Positions 49,165 to 57,932 of a stretch of 64,000 bases of DNA are shown piece by piece. The stretch is from Neptunitalea lumnitzerae. GTDB lineage: Bacteria; Bacteroidota; Bacteroidia; Flavobacteriales; Flavobacteriaceae. The position numbers were made by a program, and so were the translations under genes. The stretch spans positions 1,426,001 to 1,490,000 of the forward strand of contig NZ_BRVO01000001.1 in the NCBI RefSeq assembly GCF_027924185.1. The letters are read 5' to 3'. Under the pieces are notes generated by a model. That model had not been told where the DNA came from, did no database searches, and saw only the letters and a program-made list of their open reading frames with translations. The stretch's first letter is position 1; every line of letters starts with the position of its first letter.

Positions 49165-49821
49165 ATGGCTACAACAAAGAAAATTACCGAAGACCAAATT
49201 ATTAGTGCTTATATGAATTTTGTTTTAGAGCATGAGAAAGCTCCTAAGACTGTCTATAAGTTTGCTAAAGAGATTAAGATTAAAGAAGAAGATTTTTACC
49301 AGTTCTTTGGTTCTATAGATGCTTTAAAGGGACATATTTGGAAGAAATTCTACACCAATACAGAAGGTGTTATTTCTAAAAATGACGAATACGAAGCATT
49401 AACTACCAGAGAGAAAATGCTAACGTTTTTCTTTACTTTTTTTGAGTTACTAACCATGAATAGAAGTTATGTGCTGTTTGTACTAAAAGAGCACCAAAGT
49501 GTACTAAGAAACTTAGAGCAGTTAAAAGGATTGAGAAGTGACTTCAAAGGATTTGTAAAAGAGCTTGCGAAAGCTGAAAACAATCATAAGAATTCTAAAT
49601 TTTTAAAGCAGTCGCCAGAGTTAATAGCAGAAGGTGCATGGATACAGCTTTTGTTTTTAATGAAGTTTTGGATGGAAGATAATTCTGCTGCGTTTGAGAA
49701 AACCGATGTGGCAATTGAGAAATCTGTAAATACCATTTTTGATGTATTTGATAATACACCTTTGGAGAGTTTGTTAGATTTTGGAAAGTTTTTAGTTAAA
49801 GAAGCAAAAGCAACAGTTTGA
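49165..49821 (+). CDS. TetR-family regulator
   Basis: This 218-residue protein has an N-terminal TetR helix-turn-helix (about 8-55, ITEDQIISAYMNFVLEHEK, KTVYKFAKEIKIKEEDFYQFF) and a helical ligand-binding domain. I start at MATTKKITED rather than a TTG two codons upstream. Its TGA stop overlaps the TTG start of the AarF kinase gene, so the regulator and kinase are coupled; the dyad at 49107-49131 is a candidate operator. The ligand is unknown. Confidence 0.85.
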   Translation: MATTKKITEDQIISAYMNFVLEHEKAPKTVYKFAKEIKIKEEDFYQFFGSIDALKGHIWKKFYTNTEGVISKNDEYEALTTREKMLTFFFTFFELLTMNRSYVLFVLKEHQSVLRNLEQLKGLRSDFKGFVKELAKAENNHKNSKFLKQSPELIAEGAWIQLLFLMKFWMEDNSAAFEKTDVAIEKSVNTIFDVFDNTPLESLLDFGKFLVKEAKATV

Positions 49822-51125
49822 AAACATTAGATAAAATACCAACAGGAAAAGTAGAACGTGCTACCAAATTGGTGAAAACCGGTGTTAAAATAGGTGGTAA
49901 CTACATGAAGTATTATGGCGGAAAGTTGGTGAATCCTTCCTTAACCAAGGATCAGTTGAACGAAGACAATGCTGCCGATATATATGACGGATTAAAAAGC
50001 CTTAAAGGAAGTGCTTTAAAAGTGGCTCAGATGTTGAGCATGGAGAAAAATTTATTGCCTAGCGCTTATGTAGAGAAGTTTTCGCTATCTCAATTTTCAG
50101 TGCCTCCCTTGTCTGCTCCATTGGTTAGAAAAACCTTTAAAAAGTATTTAGGAAAATATCCTGAAGATATTTACGACCATTTTGAAAAAGATAGTGTAAA
50201 TGCGGCTAGTATTGGCCAAGTACATAAAGCTACTAAAGATGGTAAGCAGCTTGCGGTTAAAATTCAATATCCGGGTGTTGCAGAAAGTATTAGTAGTGAT
50301 TTGGCTATAGTGAAGCCTGTGGCTATTAAAATGTTTAATCTACAAGGCAAAGATTCTGATAAGTACTTTAAAGAAATTGAACATAAGCTTGTAGAAGAAA
50401 CCAATTATGAGCTTGAGGTGAAACAAAGTAAAGAGATTACCGAAGCTTGTAGTGTAATAGATAATATTCATTTTCCTAAGTACTATGAAGAGCTTTCAAG
50501 CGAGCGTATCATTACCATGGATTGGATGACAGGTGTGCATTTGAGCGAGTTTACTAAAATACCTTTTTCTCAAGAAGTAGGGAATAAGCTTGGGCAAGCC
50601 CTTTGGGATTTTTACATGTTTCAGATACATGGATTGCGTAAAGTACATGCCGACCCGCATCCGGGGAATTTCTTAGTGAATAAGGATAACGAACTTATTG
50701 CTATAGATTTTGGGTGTATTAAAGAAATTCCAGAAAGTTTTTATGTTCCGTATTTTGAATTGGCACAACAAAATGTTTTTGAAGATGAAGCCTTGTTCAT
50801 GGAAAAAATGAAAGAGCTTGAAATTTTTAAGGAGGATGATACTCCTGAAGAACTCACTTTTTTTAAAGCTTTGTTCAAGGAAATGTTAGGGATATTCACA
50901 TCGCCTTTTAATCAGGAAGAATTTGATTTTGCTTCTGATGATTTCTGGAATGCGATTGCTGCGTTAAGTGAACGTTATTCTTCTGACCCTACTATAAGAA
51001 AGATGAATGGGAATAGAGGGTCTAAGCATTTCTTGTATATGAACCGAACGTTTTTTGGTTTGTATAATTTATTACACGATTTAAAAGCAAAAATTGAAGT
51101 AAATCATTTTAGAAAATATCTTTAG
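49818..51125 (+). CDS. AarF/ABC1/UbiB-family atypical kinase
   Basis: This 435-residue protein has the ABC1 core: a KxGQ-like motif here KVAQ (68-71, with alanine in place of glycine), the Ala-rich loop NAASIGQVH (128-136), VKIQYPG with K148, ETNYELE, HADPHPGNFL and AIDFGCIKE. The family modulates ubiquinone or other isoprenoid lipid metabolism through atypical ATPase activity. It begins with TTG overlapping the TetR stop. The first 30 residues (TLDKIPTGKVERATKLVKTG) fit the family, so the TTG start is credible. Confidence 0.92.
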   Translation: MKTLDKIPTGKVERATKLVKTGVKIGGNYMKYYGGKLVNPSLTKDQLNEDNAADIYDGLKSLKGSALKVAQMLSMEKNLLPSAYVEKFSLSQFSVPPLSAPLVRKTFKKYLGKYPEDIYDHFEKDSVNAASIGQVHKATKDGKQLAVKIQYPGVAESISSDLAIVKPVAIKMFNLQGKDSDKYFKEIEHKLVEETNYELEVKQSKEITEACSVIDNIHFPKYYEELSSERIITMDWMTGVHLSEFTKIPFSQEVGNKLGQALWDFYMFQIHGLRKVHADPHPGNFLVNKDNELIAIDFGCIKEIPESFYVPYFELAQQNVFEDEALFMEKMKELEIFKEDDTPEELTFFKALFKEMLGIFTSPFNQEEFDFASDDFWNAIAALSERYSSDPTIRKMNGNRGSKHFLYMNRTFFGLYNLLHDLKAKIEVNHFRKYL

Positions 51126-51221
51126 TGAGCCAAACATTGAAAAGTAGAATTGAGGATTTCTCATTTCTAGGTAAGCTAAGCAGTTTATAAACTCGAAGAC
51201 TGAGTAGATGTTGAAAATATT

Positions 51222-51255
51222 AAAAAATCGTCCTTATTGAGGGCGATTTTTTGTT
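51222..51255 (+). terminator. Terminator after the AarF gene
   Basis: AAAAAATCGTCC pairs with GGGCGATTTTTT (one wobble) around a 7-base loop, followed by G and five T. Confidence 0.85.
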
Positions 51256-51338
51256 TTTAGTTAAAAATAGCCCCTTTGTTTAATAAAATTGATAAAAAAT
51301 GTAAATTGCATATCTAATTAAGTTAGATACAATAGATC

Positions 51339-52355
51339 ATGAAAATGTATGCTTCTAAGATTTCCGGATTAGGGTATTACGTGCCGGATAATATAGTTAC
51401 CAACGATGACTTGTCTAAGGTAATGGACACCAACGATGAATGGATTCAGGAACGAACAGGTATTAAAGAACGTAGGCACGTTATTCCAAATGGTGAAGAC
51501 TCTACGACAACCATGGGCGTAAAAGCAGCTAGAATAGCAATAGAACGCTCTGGTTTAAGTACAGATGATATAGATTTTGTAGTGTTTGCTACGCTAAGTC
51601 CTGATTATTATTTTCCAGGGCCAGGAGTTATGGTGCAAAAAGAACTGGGTTTAAGAACCGTTGGGGCTTTAGATGTTAGAAATCAATGTTCTGGTTTTGT
51701 TTATGCACTTTCTGTAGCAGACCAATTTATAAAAACTGGTATGTACAAGAATGTATTGGTTATAGGTTCTGAAGTACACTCAAAAGGATTGGATATGACT
51801 ACGCGTGGACGTGGCGTTTCTGTAATCTTTGGAGACGGTGCTGGTGCTGCTGTGTTAAGTAGAACAGAGGAGGAAGGAAAAGGAATTTTATCTACGCATT
51901 TACATTCTGAAGGAGAGCATGCTGAAGAGTTGGCCTTAATTGCACCAGGTATGGGTAAACGTTGGGTAAACGATATTGTAAAAGATAATGATCCTGATGA
52001 TACAAGTTACTACCCTCACATGAACGGACAGTTTGTATTTAAGAATGCCGTGGTTCGTTTTTCTGAAGTTATTATGGAAGGCTTACAAACTAATAATTTA
52101 GAGGTTGCCGACATTGATATGCTCATACCACACCAAGCCAATTTACGTATCTCTCAATTTATACAGCATAAGTTTAAATTATCTGATGATCAGGTGTATA
52201 ATAATATTCAAAAATACGGTAATACAACAGCGGCCTCTGTGCCTATTGCGTTAACCGAAGCCTGGGAGAAGGGTAAAATAAAAGAAGGAGATACCGTAGT
52301 TTTAGCGGCCTTTGGTAGTGGTTTTACGTGGGCAAGTGCTATAATTAAGTGGTAA
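51339..52355 (+). CDS. fabH: 3-oxoacyl-ACP synthase III-type condensing enzyme
   Basis: This 338-residue thiolase-fold enzyme has the KAS III triad C117 (VRNQCSGFVYAL), H265 (PHQANLRI) and N295 (GNTTAAS). GFGSGFTW-like AAFGSGFTWAS at the end completes the pattern. It condenses an acyl-CoA with malonyl-ACP to start fatty acid or related synthesis. In flavobacteria several paralogues occur, and there are no other fab genes here, so I cannot tell the housekeeping copy from a specialised one. A small lipoprotein gene follows 18 bases later. Confidence 0.9.
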   Translation: MKMYASKISGLGYYVPDNIVTNDDLSKVMDTNDEWIQERTGIKERRHVIPNGEDSTTTMGVKAARIAIERSGLSTDDIDFVVFATLSPDYYFPGPGVMVQKELGLRTVGALDVRNQCSGFVYALSVADQFIKTGMYKNVLVIGSEVHSKGLDMTTRGRGVSVIFGDGAGAAVLSRTEEEGKGILSTHLHSEGEHAEELALIAPGMGKRWVNDIVKDNDPDDTSYYPHMNGQFVFKNAVVRFSEVIMEGLQTNNLEVADIDMLIPHQANLRISQFIQHKFKLSDDQVYNNIQKYGNTTAASVPIALTEAWEKGKIKEGDTVVLAAFGSGFTWASAIIKW

Positions 52356-52373
52356 TTTTGTATTATTGTTAGT

Positions 52374-52766
52374 ATGAAGAGATTACTAGCATTAATTTTA
52401 GGTATTTCCCTGTGTTGCATTGGGTGTAGTTCAGACGATTCTGGAACTAGTAGAGTAGAGGTGAGAGTGCAAAATGTAAGCAATTATACGTTTGCTAATG
52501 TAGTAATGGATGTTGCTACGGGTAACAAATCGTATGGAGATTTAGAACCTGGCGCGTATTCTGAATACAAAGTGCTTAATTTGGCGTATGCCTTAGCCTA
52601 TGTGCAAGTAGATATAGATGGAGAAACCTATTACATACAGCCTATAGATTATGATGGTGAGGAGACCTTATCAGGAGGTAGTTACACCTATCAACTTAAT
52701 GCCAGTGATGACGCTTCTGACCCCTACGGAAGGTTAACACTAACCGTAATTTCTGATGATGAGTAA
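52374..52766 (+). CDS. Small lipoprotein, unknown function
   Basis: This 130-residue lipoprotein has a lipobox CIGC (C18) followed by SSDDSG, an acid-rich stretch like the flavobacterial surface lipoprotein export signal. The body is beta-rich (VEVRVQNVSNYTFANVVMDV, YYIQPIDYDGEETLSGG), resembling small immunoglobulin-like or surface domains. I do not recognise a family. It is probably co-transcribed with the fabH-like gene 18 bases upstream and ends in a terminator. Confidence 0.75.
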   Translation: MKRLLALILGISLCCIGCSSDDSGTSRVEVRVQNVSNYTFANVVMDVATGNKSYGDLEPGAYSEYKVLNLAYALAYVQVDIDGETYYIQPIDYDGEETLSGGSYTYQLNASDDASDPYGRLTLTVISDDE

Positions 52767-52790
52767 TGTTTAGATACTATTGAATATATG

Positions 52791-52816
52791 AAAAGCCCAT
52801 TTTTTAATGGGCTTTT
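52791..52816. terminator. Bidirectional terminator
   Basis: An 11-bp stem AAAAGCCCATT / AATGGGCTTTT with loop TTTT lies between the convergent lipoprotein and ceramidase-like genes and includes the last codons of the latter. Confidence 0.88.
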
Positions 52817-53466
52817 TCTTTTTGTAAATCGTCTTTATAAATATAATTGATAAGAAAAAAAACGGCAATGGCTCCAAAGCTATGCCATAGCCAATGCGTT
52901 CCCATAGATAAGTCTAAATAACGGTCGGTAACCCTAAAGGTTATTGCTAACGCAAAACTAACTACTCCTAATACGACCCATTTCAAATATCTCCATTTTG
53001 TTTTATACAGGTATACAAAAATAGGAAGCAATACCGCTACTGCTGTAAATACATAGCCTGCTGAAGTGGCAAACTTTCTTGGTATTGGTAAGGCTCTAAT
53101 TCCGAAGTTTATAGTTAAGGTTAAAAATATCCATATAAGGCGTACCCAAACCAATTTGGAAGATTTGAAGATAAAATAAAAGGTAGCAGCTAGGCACGAT
53201 AGCATTATAGGCACCCAGTCCATATATAACCATATATTAGCGCTACGAGTAGCGTGATAAATGGTACCACCTATATAGCCAATAAAAATAACCGGTATAA
53301 TGCAGCTTATAAATACGTGGTTCTTTGGGTTTTTATAAACCTTTAGACTAAAATAAATTAGTACTGCTAAAAACAAAAGATTGCTAAAAGTGTTGAATGG
53401 CTCAACAGGAAACCGAGTCATAATGGTTTCCTTGTAAATAGGACCTGAATCGTGGGGTGAAATCAT
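52804..53466 (-). CDS. Ceramidase-like (CREST) membrane hydrolase
   Basis: This 220-residue protein has about seven helices and the conserved alkaline ceramidase pattern: FPVEPFNTFSNLL (E22, N25, S28), GTIYHATRS, YMDWVPIMLS and THWLWHSFG. H, D and paired H residues form the expected zinc site of the CREST superfamily. In organisms with sphingolipids or related sulfonolipids it could cleave the amide-linked acyl chain; the substrate here is not known. It is monocistronic. Confidence 0.82.
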   Translation of the reverse strand: MISPHDSGPIYKETIMTRFPVEPFNTFSNLLFLAVLIYFSLKVYKNPKNHVFISCIIPVIFIGYIGGTIYHATRSANIWLYMDWVPIMLSCLAATFYFIFKSSKLVWVRLIWIFLTLTINFGIRALPIPRKFATSAGYVFTAVAVLLPIFVYLYKTKWRYLKWVVLGVVSFALAITFRVTDRYLDLSMGTHWLWHSFGAIAVFFLINYIYKDDLQKEKAH

Positions 53467-53560
53467 TAACAGTTAATTAGAACGTGTTTTTAAAGATACA
53501 AAAGGGTATCGAAAATTTATTTACAGAAAAATGTTTTTTTAACCCGTGTAAAAATGCTTT

Positions 53561-53575
53561 TGGCACGGCTGTTGA
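53561..53575 (+). promoter_or_regulatory. Sigma-54-like -24/-12 promoter
   Basis: TGGCACG-GCTG-TTGA keeps the -24 TGGCACG element and exact 4-base spacing of the sigma-54 consensus; the -12 element is TTGA in place of TTGC. It is intergenic and points to a hairpin-terminated RNA, with initiation expected near 53587. Confidence 0.5.
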
Positions 53576-53586
53576 TATTACTTTAT

Positions 53587-53691
53587 TAGAGCGTAGGATG
53601 ATGTTGTATTTTTAAAATTATTTGAACCTAAATTGCTTCCAATAAATAAGCAATACAGCCTGAAGGACATAGCGGACTTCAGGCTGTTTTT
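53587..53691 (+). ncRNA. Candidate sigma-54-dependent small RNA
   Basis: About 105 bases from the predicted start to a T-tract. The 3' half folds into two adjacent hairpins: ATTGCTT / AAGCAAT (53632-53654) and an 11-bp terminator stem ACAGCCTGAAG / CTTCAGGCTGT (53655-53687) followed by five T. No coding frame of note is present. It lies between two leftward genes, so no protein gene on this strand explains the promoter or terminator. Expression and conservation are untested. Confidence 0.45.
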
Positions 53692-53700
53692 ATGTGTTTA

Positions 53701-54807
53701 CTAGGCTACCGTTTCTTTGTAAGTAGGATAGTCTATATATCCTTCGGTACCTGGAGTGTAAAAGGTGTCTTGGTCCCAATCGGCAAGGGGTGCATTTTGC
53801 TCAAAACGTTCTACTAAATCGGGGTTAGAAATAAATGGTTTTCCATAGGCAACCAAATCGGCATTACCTTCTTCAATAACCTTATTCCCTTTTTCTTGAT
53901 CAAAGTTGCCATTGATAATTAACGTACCATTATACATTGGGCGGTAGTGCTTAGCAATATCTTTTACCAAAAAGTCTATCTCTGAAACATCTGTAAAAGG
54001 TTCAGATAAGTGTAAATACGCTAAATTATAGTCGTTTAATTTAGTTACGATACGGTCAAAAGTAGGAATGGTTTCCTCATCTGCCTTAATACCAAACAGG
54101 CCGTGTAGTGATGGATTCAAACGAAGGCCTATTTTATTTTCAGGCATAATAGTTTTTACTTCATCTAACACTTCAAATAAAAAGCGTATTCTGTTTTCAA
54201 TGCTTCCTCCGTAATCATCGGTACGGGTATTAGATGATTTACTAAAAAACTGATGGAATAAGTACCCGTTAGAAGAATGTATTTCAACACCATCAAAACC
54301 GGCTTTCATAGCATTTGCTGCAGCATTTTTAAAATCGGCAATGGTTTGTTTAATATCTTCAACGGTCATTTCTTTTGGGGTTACCGTATCTTTAAATCCT
54401 TCCTGTGTAAATGATTTTTCGTTTGGATTAATGGCGCTTGGCGCTAGTGGAAGTTCTCCGTCATGAAAATCAGGATGCGAAATACGCCCTACGTGCCATA
54501 GCTGAATAAAAATCTTTCCACCTTCTTGGTGTACCGCATCGGTAACTTTTTTCCAATGTGCTACTTGCTCATCAGAATAAATTCCTGGTGTGTTGATATA
54601 CCCAACCGCACGTTCCGACACTTGACTACCTTCTGTAATGATAAGTCCGGCACTACTGCGTTGTGTATAGTAGGTAACATGTATATCTGTTGGTACGTGT
54701 TCTGGGTTGTTGGCTCTACTTCTGGTCATAGGTGCCATAACTACCCTGTTTTTAAGGGAGATGTCTCCCATTTTATAACTTTTTAATAAAGATTGTTCAG
54801 TACTCAT
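53701..54807 (-). CDS. Old Yellow Enzyme family alkene reductase
   Basis: This 368-residue FMN enzyme reduces activated C=C bonds with NAD(P)H. It shows VVMAPMTRSRA, the FMN- and substrate-binding H177, N180 and Y182 in HSSNGYLFHQFF, and DDYGGSIENRIRF. HxxN rather than HxxH puts it in the classical OYE branch. It is a lone gene. The only hairpin after its stop has a better T-tract on the opposite strand, so its own terminator is weak. Confidence 0.94.
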   Translation of the reverse strand: MSTEQSLLKSYKMGDISLKNRVVMAPMTRSRANNPEHVPTDIHVTYYTQRSSAGLIITEGSQVSERAVGYINTPGIYSDEQVAHWKKVTDAVHQEGGKIFIQLWHVGRISHPDFHDGELPLAPSAINPNEKSFTQEGFKDTVTPKEMTVEDIKQTIADFKNAAANAMKAGFDGVEIHSSNGYLFHQFFSKSSNTRTDDYGGSIENRIRFLFEVLDEVKTIMPENKIGLRLNPSLHGLFGIKADEETIPTFDRIVTKLNDYNLAYLHLSEPFTDVSEIDFLVKDIAKHYRPMYNGTLIINGNFDQEKGNKVIEEGNADLVAYGKPFISNPDLVERFEQNAPLADWDQDTFYTPGTEGYIDYPTYKETVA

Positions 54808-54906
54808 AGTTTTTTAATTTTTAATAAAAATAATGATTAGCGTAGTTATTGGCTGTTAATGATGTGCTAAACTCTATAAATGTTAAAGGCGTAGGTTTTA
54901 ATTGTG

Positions 54907-54914
54907 TACCTTTG
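54907..54914 (+). promoter_or_regulatory. -7 box of the kmo operon
   Basis: TACCTTTG, extended as TACCTTTGCGGT, is 37 bases upstream of the kmo start and identical over 12 bases to the nuclease promoter at 43481. Confidence 0.5.
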
Positions 54915-54950
54915 CGGTCTTTATTACGTAGAATACAGAATAGTTTTTTC

Positions 54951-56294
54951 ATGCAAACACCAAATAATGTTGCCATTGTGGGCAGTGGGTTAGTGGGTTC
55001 TTTATTAGCAATGTATCTGTTAAAGAGAGGTCATAAAGTAGATATTTATGATAGACGAGAAGATATCAGAAATATAAAGTTTTCCGGACGCTCCATTAAT
55101 TTGGCTGTTTCAGAAAGAGGATGGCATGCATTAGATGCTATTGGTATAGGTGATGAGGTTAGAAAAATTGCTATTCCTTTGTACAGAAGAGCTATTCATA
55201 CCCTAGAGCAACCCATGTATTTTCAACCTTACGGAAAAGAAGGCGAAGCTATTTATTCTATCTCTAGAGGGGCATTGAATAAATTAATGATTGACTTGGC
55301 GGAAGAAGCAGGAGCCAATTTTCTTTTTGACCAAAAGGTGTGGGATGTTGATTTGCCAGAGGCTACACTTTATACAGGTGGTTCTGATAAGTCTGACCGT
55401 AAAGCAAACAAATATGATGTAGTTTTTGGTGCAGATGGTGCTTTTTCTAGAGTACGACATAAAATGCAACGAAGAAGCTTGTTTAACTATAGTCAGGAGT
55501 TTTTAGAAACAGGCTATAAAGAACTTACCATTCCTGCTAATGAAGATGGTACCCATAAATTAGATAAAAATTCTTTTCACATTTGGCCAAGAGGTAGGTT
55601 TATGTTAATTGCCATGCCTAATACAGATGGTAGTTTTACCTGTACTTTGTTTTTGCCTTATCATGGGGAGGTTTCTTTTGATACTTTGAATACAGAAGAA
55701 AGTATCAAAGCGTTTTTTGAAACGTATTTTCCAACGGTTATAGAAGTGATACCTGATTTGATAAAAGACTTTACCGAGCACCCTACTAGTGCGTTGCTTA
55801 CTATTAAATGCTACCCTTGGACCTATTGGGATAAAGTAGCTTTAATAGGTGATGCTGCCCATGCCATTGTACCGTTTTACGGGCAAGGGATGAATGCCGG
55901 TTTTGAAGATATTACGGTGTTAAATGAGTTGATGGAAGCGCATAGCGATAATTGGGAGGCTGTTTTTAAGGCGTATGAAACGTCTAGAAAACCAAATGCC
56001 GACGCTATTGCTGAGTTAAGTTATAGAAACTTTATGGAAATGAGTACCAAAACAGCAGATGCTTCTTTTATTTTACGTAAGAAGATTGAAGCTAAGTTTT
56101 ATACAGAACACCCTGATAAATGGGTGCCGTTATATAGCCGTGTTACCTTTTCTAGAAAGCCGTATGCAGAAGCTTTAGACCAGGGAGATAAGCAACGTTT
56201 AATTATGGATGAGGTAATGAAAATGCCTAACATAGAGCAGTTGTGGGATAGTGAGGAAGTAATGAACAAAATTGAACGATTGATTGCAGAGTAA
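54951..56294 (+). CDS. kmo: Kynurenine 3-monooxygenase
   Basis: This 447-residue FAD monooxygenase hydroxylates kynurenine in tryptophan breakdown. It has the dinucleotide motif GSGLVG (11-16), KFSGRSINLAVSERG, YSISRGALN, FGADGAFSRVR, and the FAD motif ALIGDAAHAIVPFYGQGMNAGFED (partly about 303-326). I start at MQTPNNVAIVG, after a clear -7 box; the longer frame begins before the promoter. Its stop overlaps the MATE start by one base. The remaining kynurenine genes (kynA, kynU) are not in the window. Confidence 0.94.
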   Translation: MQTPNNVAIVGSGLVGSLLAMYLLKRGHKVDIYDRREDIRNIKFSGRSINLAVSERGWHALDAIGIGDEVRKIAIPLYRRAIHTLEQPMYFQPYGKEGEAIYSISRGALNKLMIDLAEEAGANFLFDQKVWDVDLPEATLYTGGSDKSDRKANKYDVVFGADGAFSRVRHKMQRRSLFNYSQEFLETGYKELTIPANEDGTHKLDKNSFHIWPRGRFMLIAMPNTDGSFTCTLFLPYHGEVSFDTLNTEESIKAFFETYFPTVIEVIPDLIKDFTEHPTSALLTIKCYPWTYWDKVALIGDAAHAIVPFYGQGMNAGFEDITVLNELMEAHSDNWEAVFKAYETSRKPNADAIAELSYRNFMEMSTKTADASFILRKKIEAKFYTEHPDKWVPLYSRVTFSRKPYAEALDQGDKQRLIMDEVMKMPNIEQLWDSEEVMNKIERLIAE

Positions 56295-57685
56295 TGATTT
56301 CGCTTGCAAATTACACTAAAGAGTTTACTTATAATTTAAAGCTTGCATACCCAGTTATTTTGGGTATGTTGGGCCATAGCCTAATAGGTTTTTTTGATAA
56401 TGTAATGGTAGGGCAGTTAGGTGCTAAAGAATTGGCATCGGTATCTTTAGGAAATAGCTTTATGTTTATTGCTATGTCTTTTGGTATTGGGTTTTCTACC
56501 GCCATTACACCATTGGTTGCCGAGGCTGATGCAGCCCACAATAAACATAATGTAAAAGCAGCTTTAAAGCACGGACTGGTATTGTGCACAATAATGGGGT
56601 TAGTACTTTCGGTACTATTGCTGTTTGCAAAGCCATTAATGTATACAATGAAACAACCAGAAGAGGTGGTGTTGCTTGCCTACCCATATTTAGATATTGT
56701 GTCGTTTTCCTTAATACCTCTTATTGTATTTCAGGCATTTAAGCAGTTTGCAGATGGATTGTCTGAAACCCGTTATGCTATGTATGCTACGTTTTTAGCT
56801 GTATTTTTAAATGTAGGTATCAACTACTTGCTAATTTTTGGTATTGGCTTTTTTCCTAAAATGGGCATTATAGGTGCTGCATGGGGTACACTGCTTTCTC
56901 GTGTTGCTATGGTGGTGTATATGTGGTATTTATTAGCACGTAGAAAGAAATTTCATGATTATGTAACGCACTTTAATTTTAAAGAAATTAAACGTTCTGT
57001 AATCTCAAAGCTGCTAAAACTAGGAATACCATCATCTTTTCAAATGTTGTTTGAAGTGGCCATTTTTACTGCAGCAGTATGGCTAAGTGGTATGTTGGGT
57101 ACCAACCAACAAGCAGCTAACCAAATAGCGCTAAACTTGTCTAGTATGACATTTATGGTGGCTACAGGGTTAAGTGTAGCTGCTATGATTAGAGTGGGGA
57201 ACCAAAAAGGAAAAGAAGCTTATGTAGATTTAAAAAGAATTGCTTTGTCGGTTTTTCTTCTTGCCTTGGTGTTTGCTGTTTTCTTTGCACTATGTTTTAT
57301 ATTGTTTAATCAATATTTACCTACTATTTATTTAGATGAAAATGATTTGGTAAACGGAGCAGATAATGTAGAAGTGCTAGCGGTAGCAGCAGAACTCATG
57401 TTGGTGGCAGGGTTGTTTCAAATATCAGATGCTATGCAGGTGGTTGGTTTAGGAGCCCTTAGAGGGCTGCAAGATGTGCTAATACCTACTGTTATAACCT
57501 TAGTTTCTTATTGGGTAATAGGGTTTCCGGTATCTACTTATTTTGGGTTGTATACCGATTGGGGTAGCATGGGTATTTGGTTTGGTTTACTTGCTGGTTT
57601 ATCATCCGCTGCAATATTTTTGTATCTTCGTTTTCAATACATCACTAATAAACTTATAAAGCAATCTAAAGAGGTTGCTGTTTAA
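56294..57685 (+). CDS. MATE family efflux transporter
   Basis: This 463-residue membrane protein has twelve predicted helices in two halves and MATE motifs such as YPVILGMLGHSLIGFFDNVMVGQLG and KLGIPSSFQMLFEVAIF. MATE exporters use sodium or proton gradients to expel organic cations. It is coupled to kmo by a TAATG overlap, so a kynurenine-pathway metabolite is one possible substrate, although this is inference only. A small acidic protein gene follows. Confidence 0.9.
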   Translation: MISLANYTKEFTYNLKLAYPVILGMLGHSLIGFFDNVMVGQLGAKELASVSLGNSFMFIAMSFGIGFSTAITPLVAEADAAHNKHNVKAALKHGLVLCTIMGLVLSVLLLFAKPLMYTMKQPEEVVLLAYPYLDIVSFSLIPLIVFQAFKQFADGLSETRYAMYATFLAVFLNVGINYLLIFGIGFFPKMGIIGAAWGTLLSRVAMVVYMWYLLARRKKFHDYVTHFNFKEIKRSVISKLLKLGIPSSFQMLFEVAIFTAAVWLSGMLGTNQQAANQIALNLSSMTFMVATGLSVAAMIRVGNQKGKEAYVDLKRIALSVFLLALVFAVFFALCFILFNQYLPTIYLDENDLVNGADNVEVLAVAAELMLVAGLFQISDAMQVVGLGALRGLQDVLIPTVITLVSYWVIGFPVSTYFGLYTDWGSMGIWFGLLAGLSSAAIFLYLRFQYITNKLIKQSKEVAV

Positions 57686-57695
57686 CATATATATT

Positions 57696-57923
57696 ATGGA
57701 AATACCTAAATTTTTAATCTGTGACAATACCGATTTCCCTGATGCGAATTTCGTTATTCATACTGATTTTCCTCGATTTATCATTGACTTAGTGACCGAT
57801 GAGGTGGAGTGGTTAGAAGATATTGATAAGTCTGAAATTAAAGATTTGGAAGAAGAGTTACCTGATTTAATTGAACAGGCTACCGAGTTTTACGATAGAG
57901 AAGTAGGTAGATATGATTCTTAA
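57696..57923 (+). CDS. Small acidic conserved protein
   Basis: This 75-residue soluble protein is not assigned to a named family. It is acidic, with MEIPKFLICDNTDFPDANFV, IHTDFPRFIIDLV and a helical C-terminus rich in Asp and Glu (EIKDLEEELPDLIEQATEF). It starts 10 bases after the MATE stop and lies 9 bases before the PAP2 gene, so the four genes kmo-MATE-small-PAP2 form one run. I start at MEIPKF; an upstream frame extension overlaps the MATE gene. Confidence 0.75.
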   Translation: MEIPKFLICDNTDFPDANFVIHTDFPRFIIDLVTDEVEWLEDIDKSEIKDLEEELPDLIEQATEFYDREVGRYDS

Positions 57924-57932
57924 TATTTAGAC

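Noticed and set aside
54849-54950. A longer kmo frame starting at 54849
   Set aside because: It starts before the -7 box and adds residues not seen before the FAD motif in this family.
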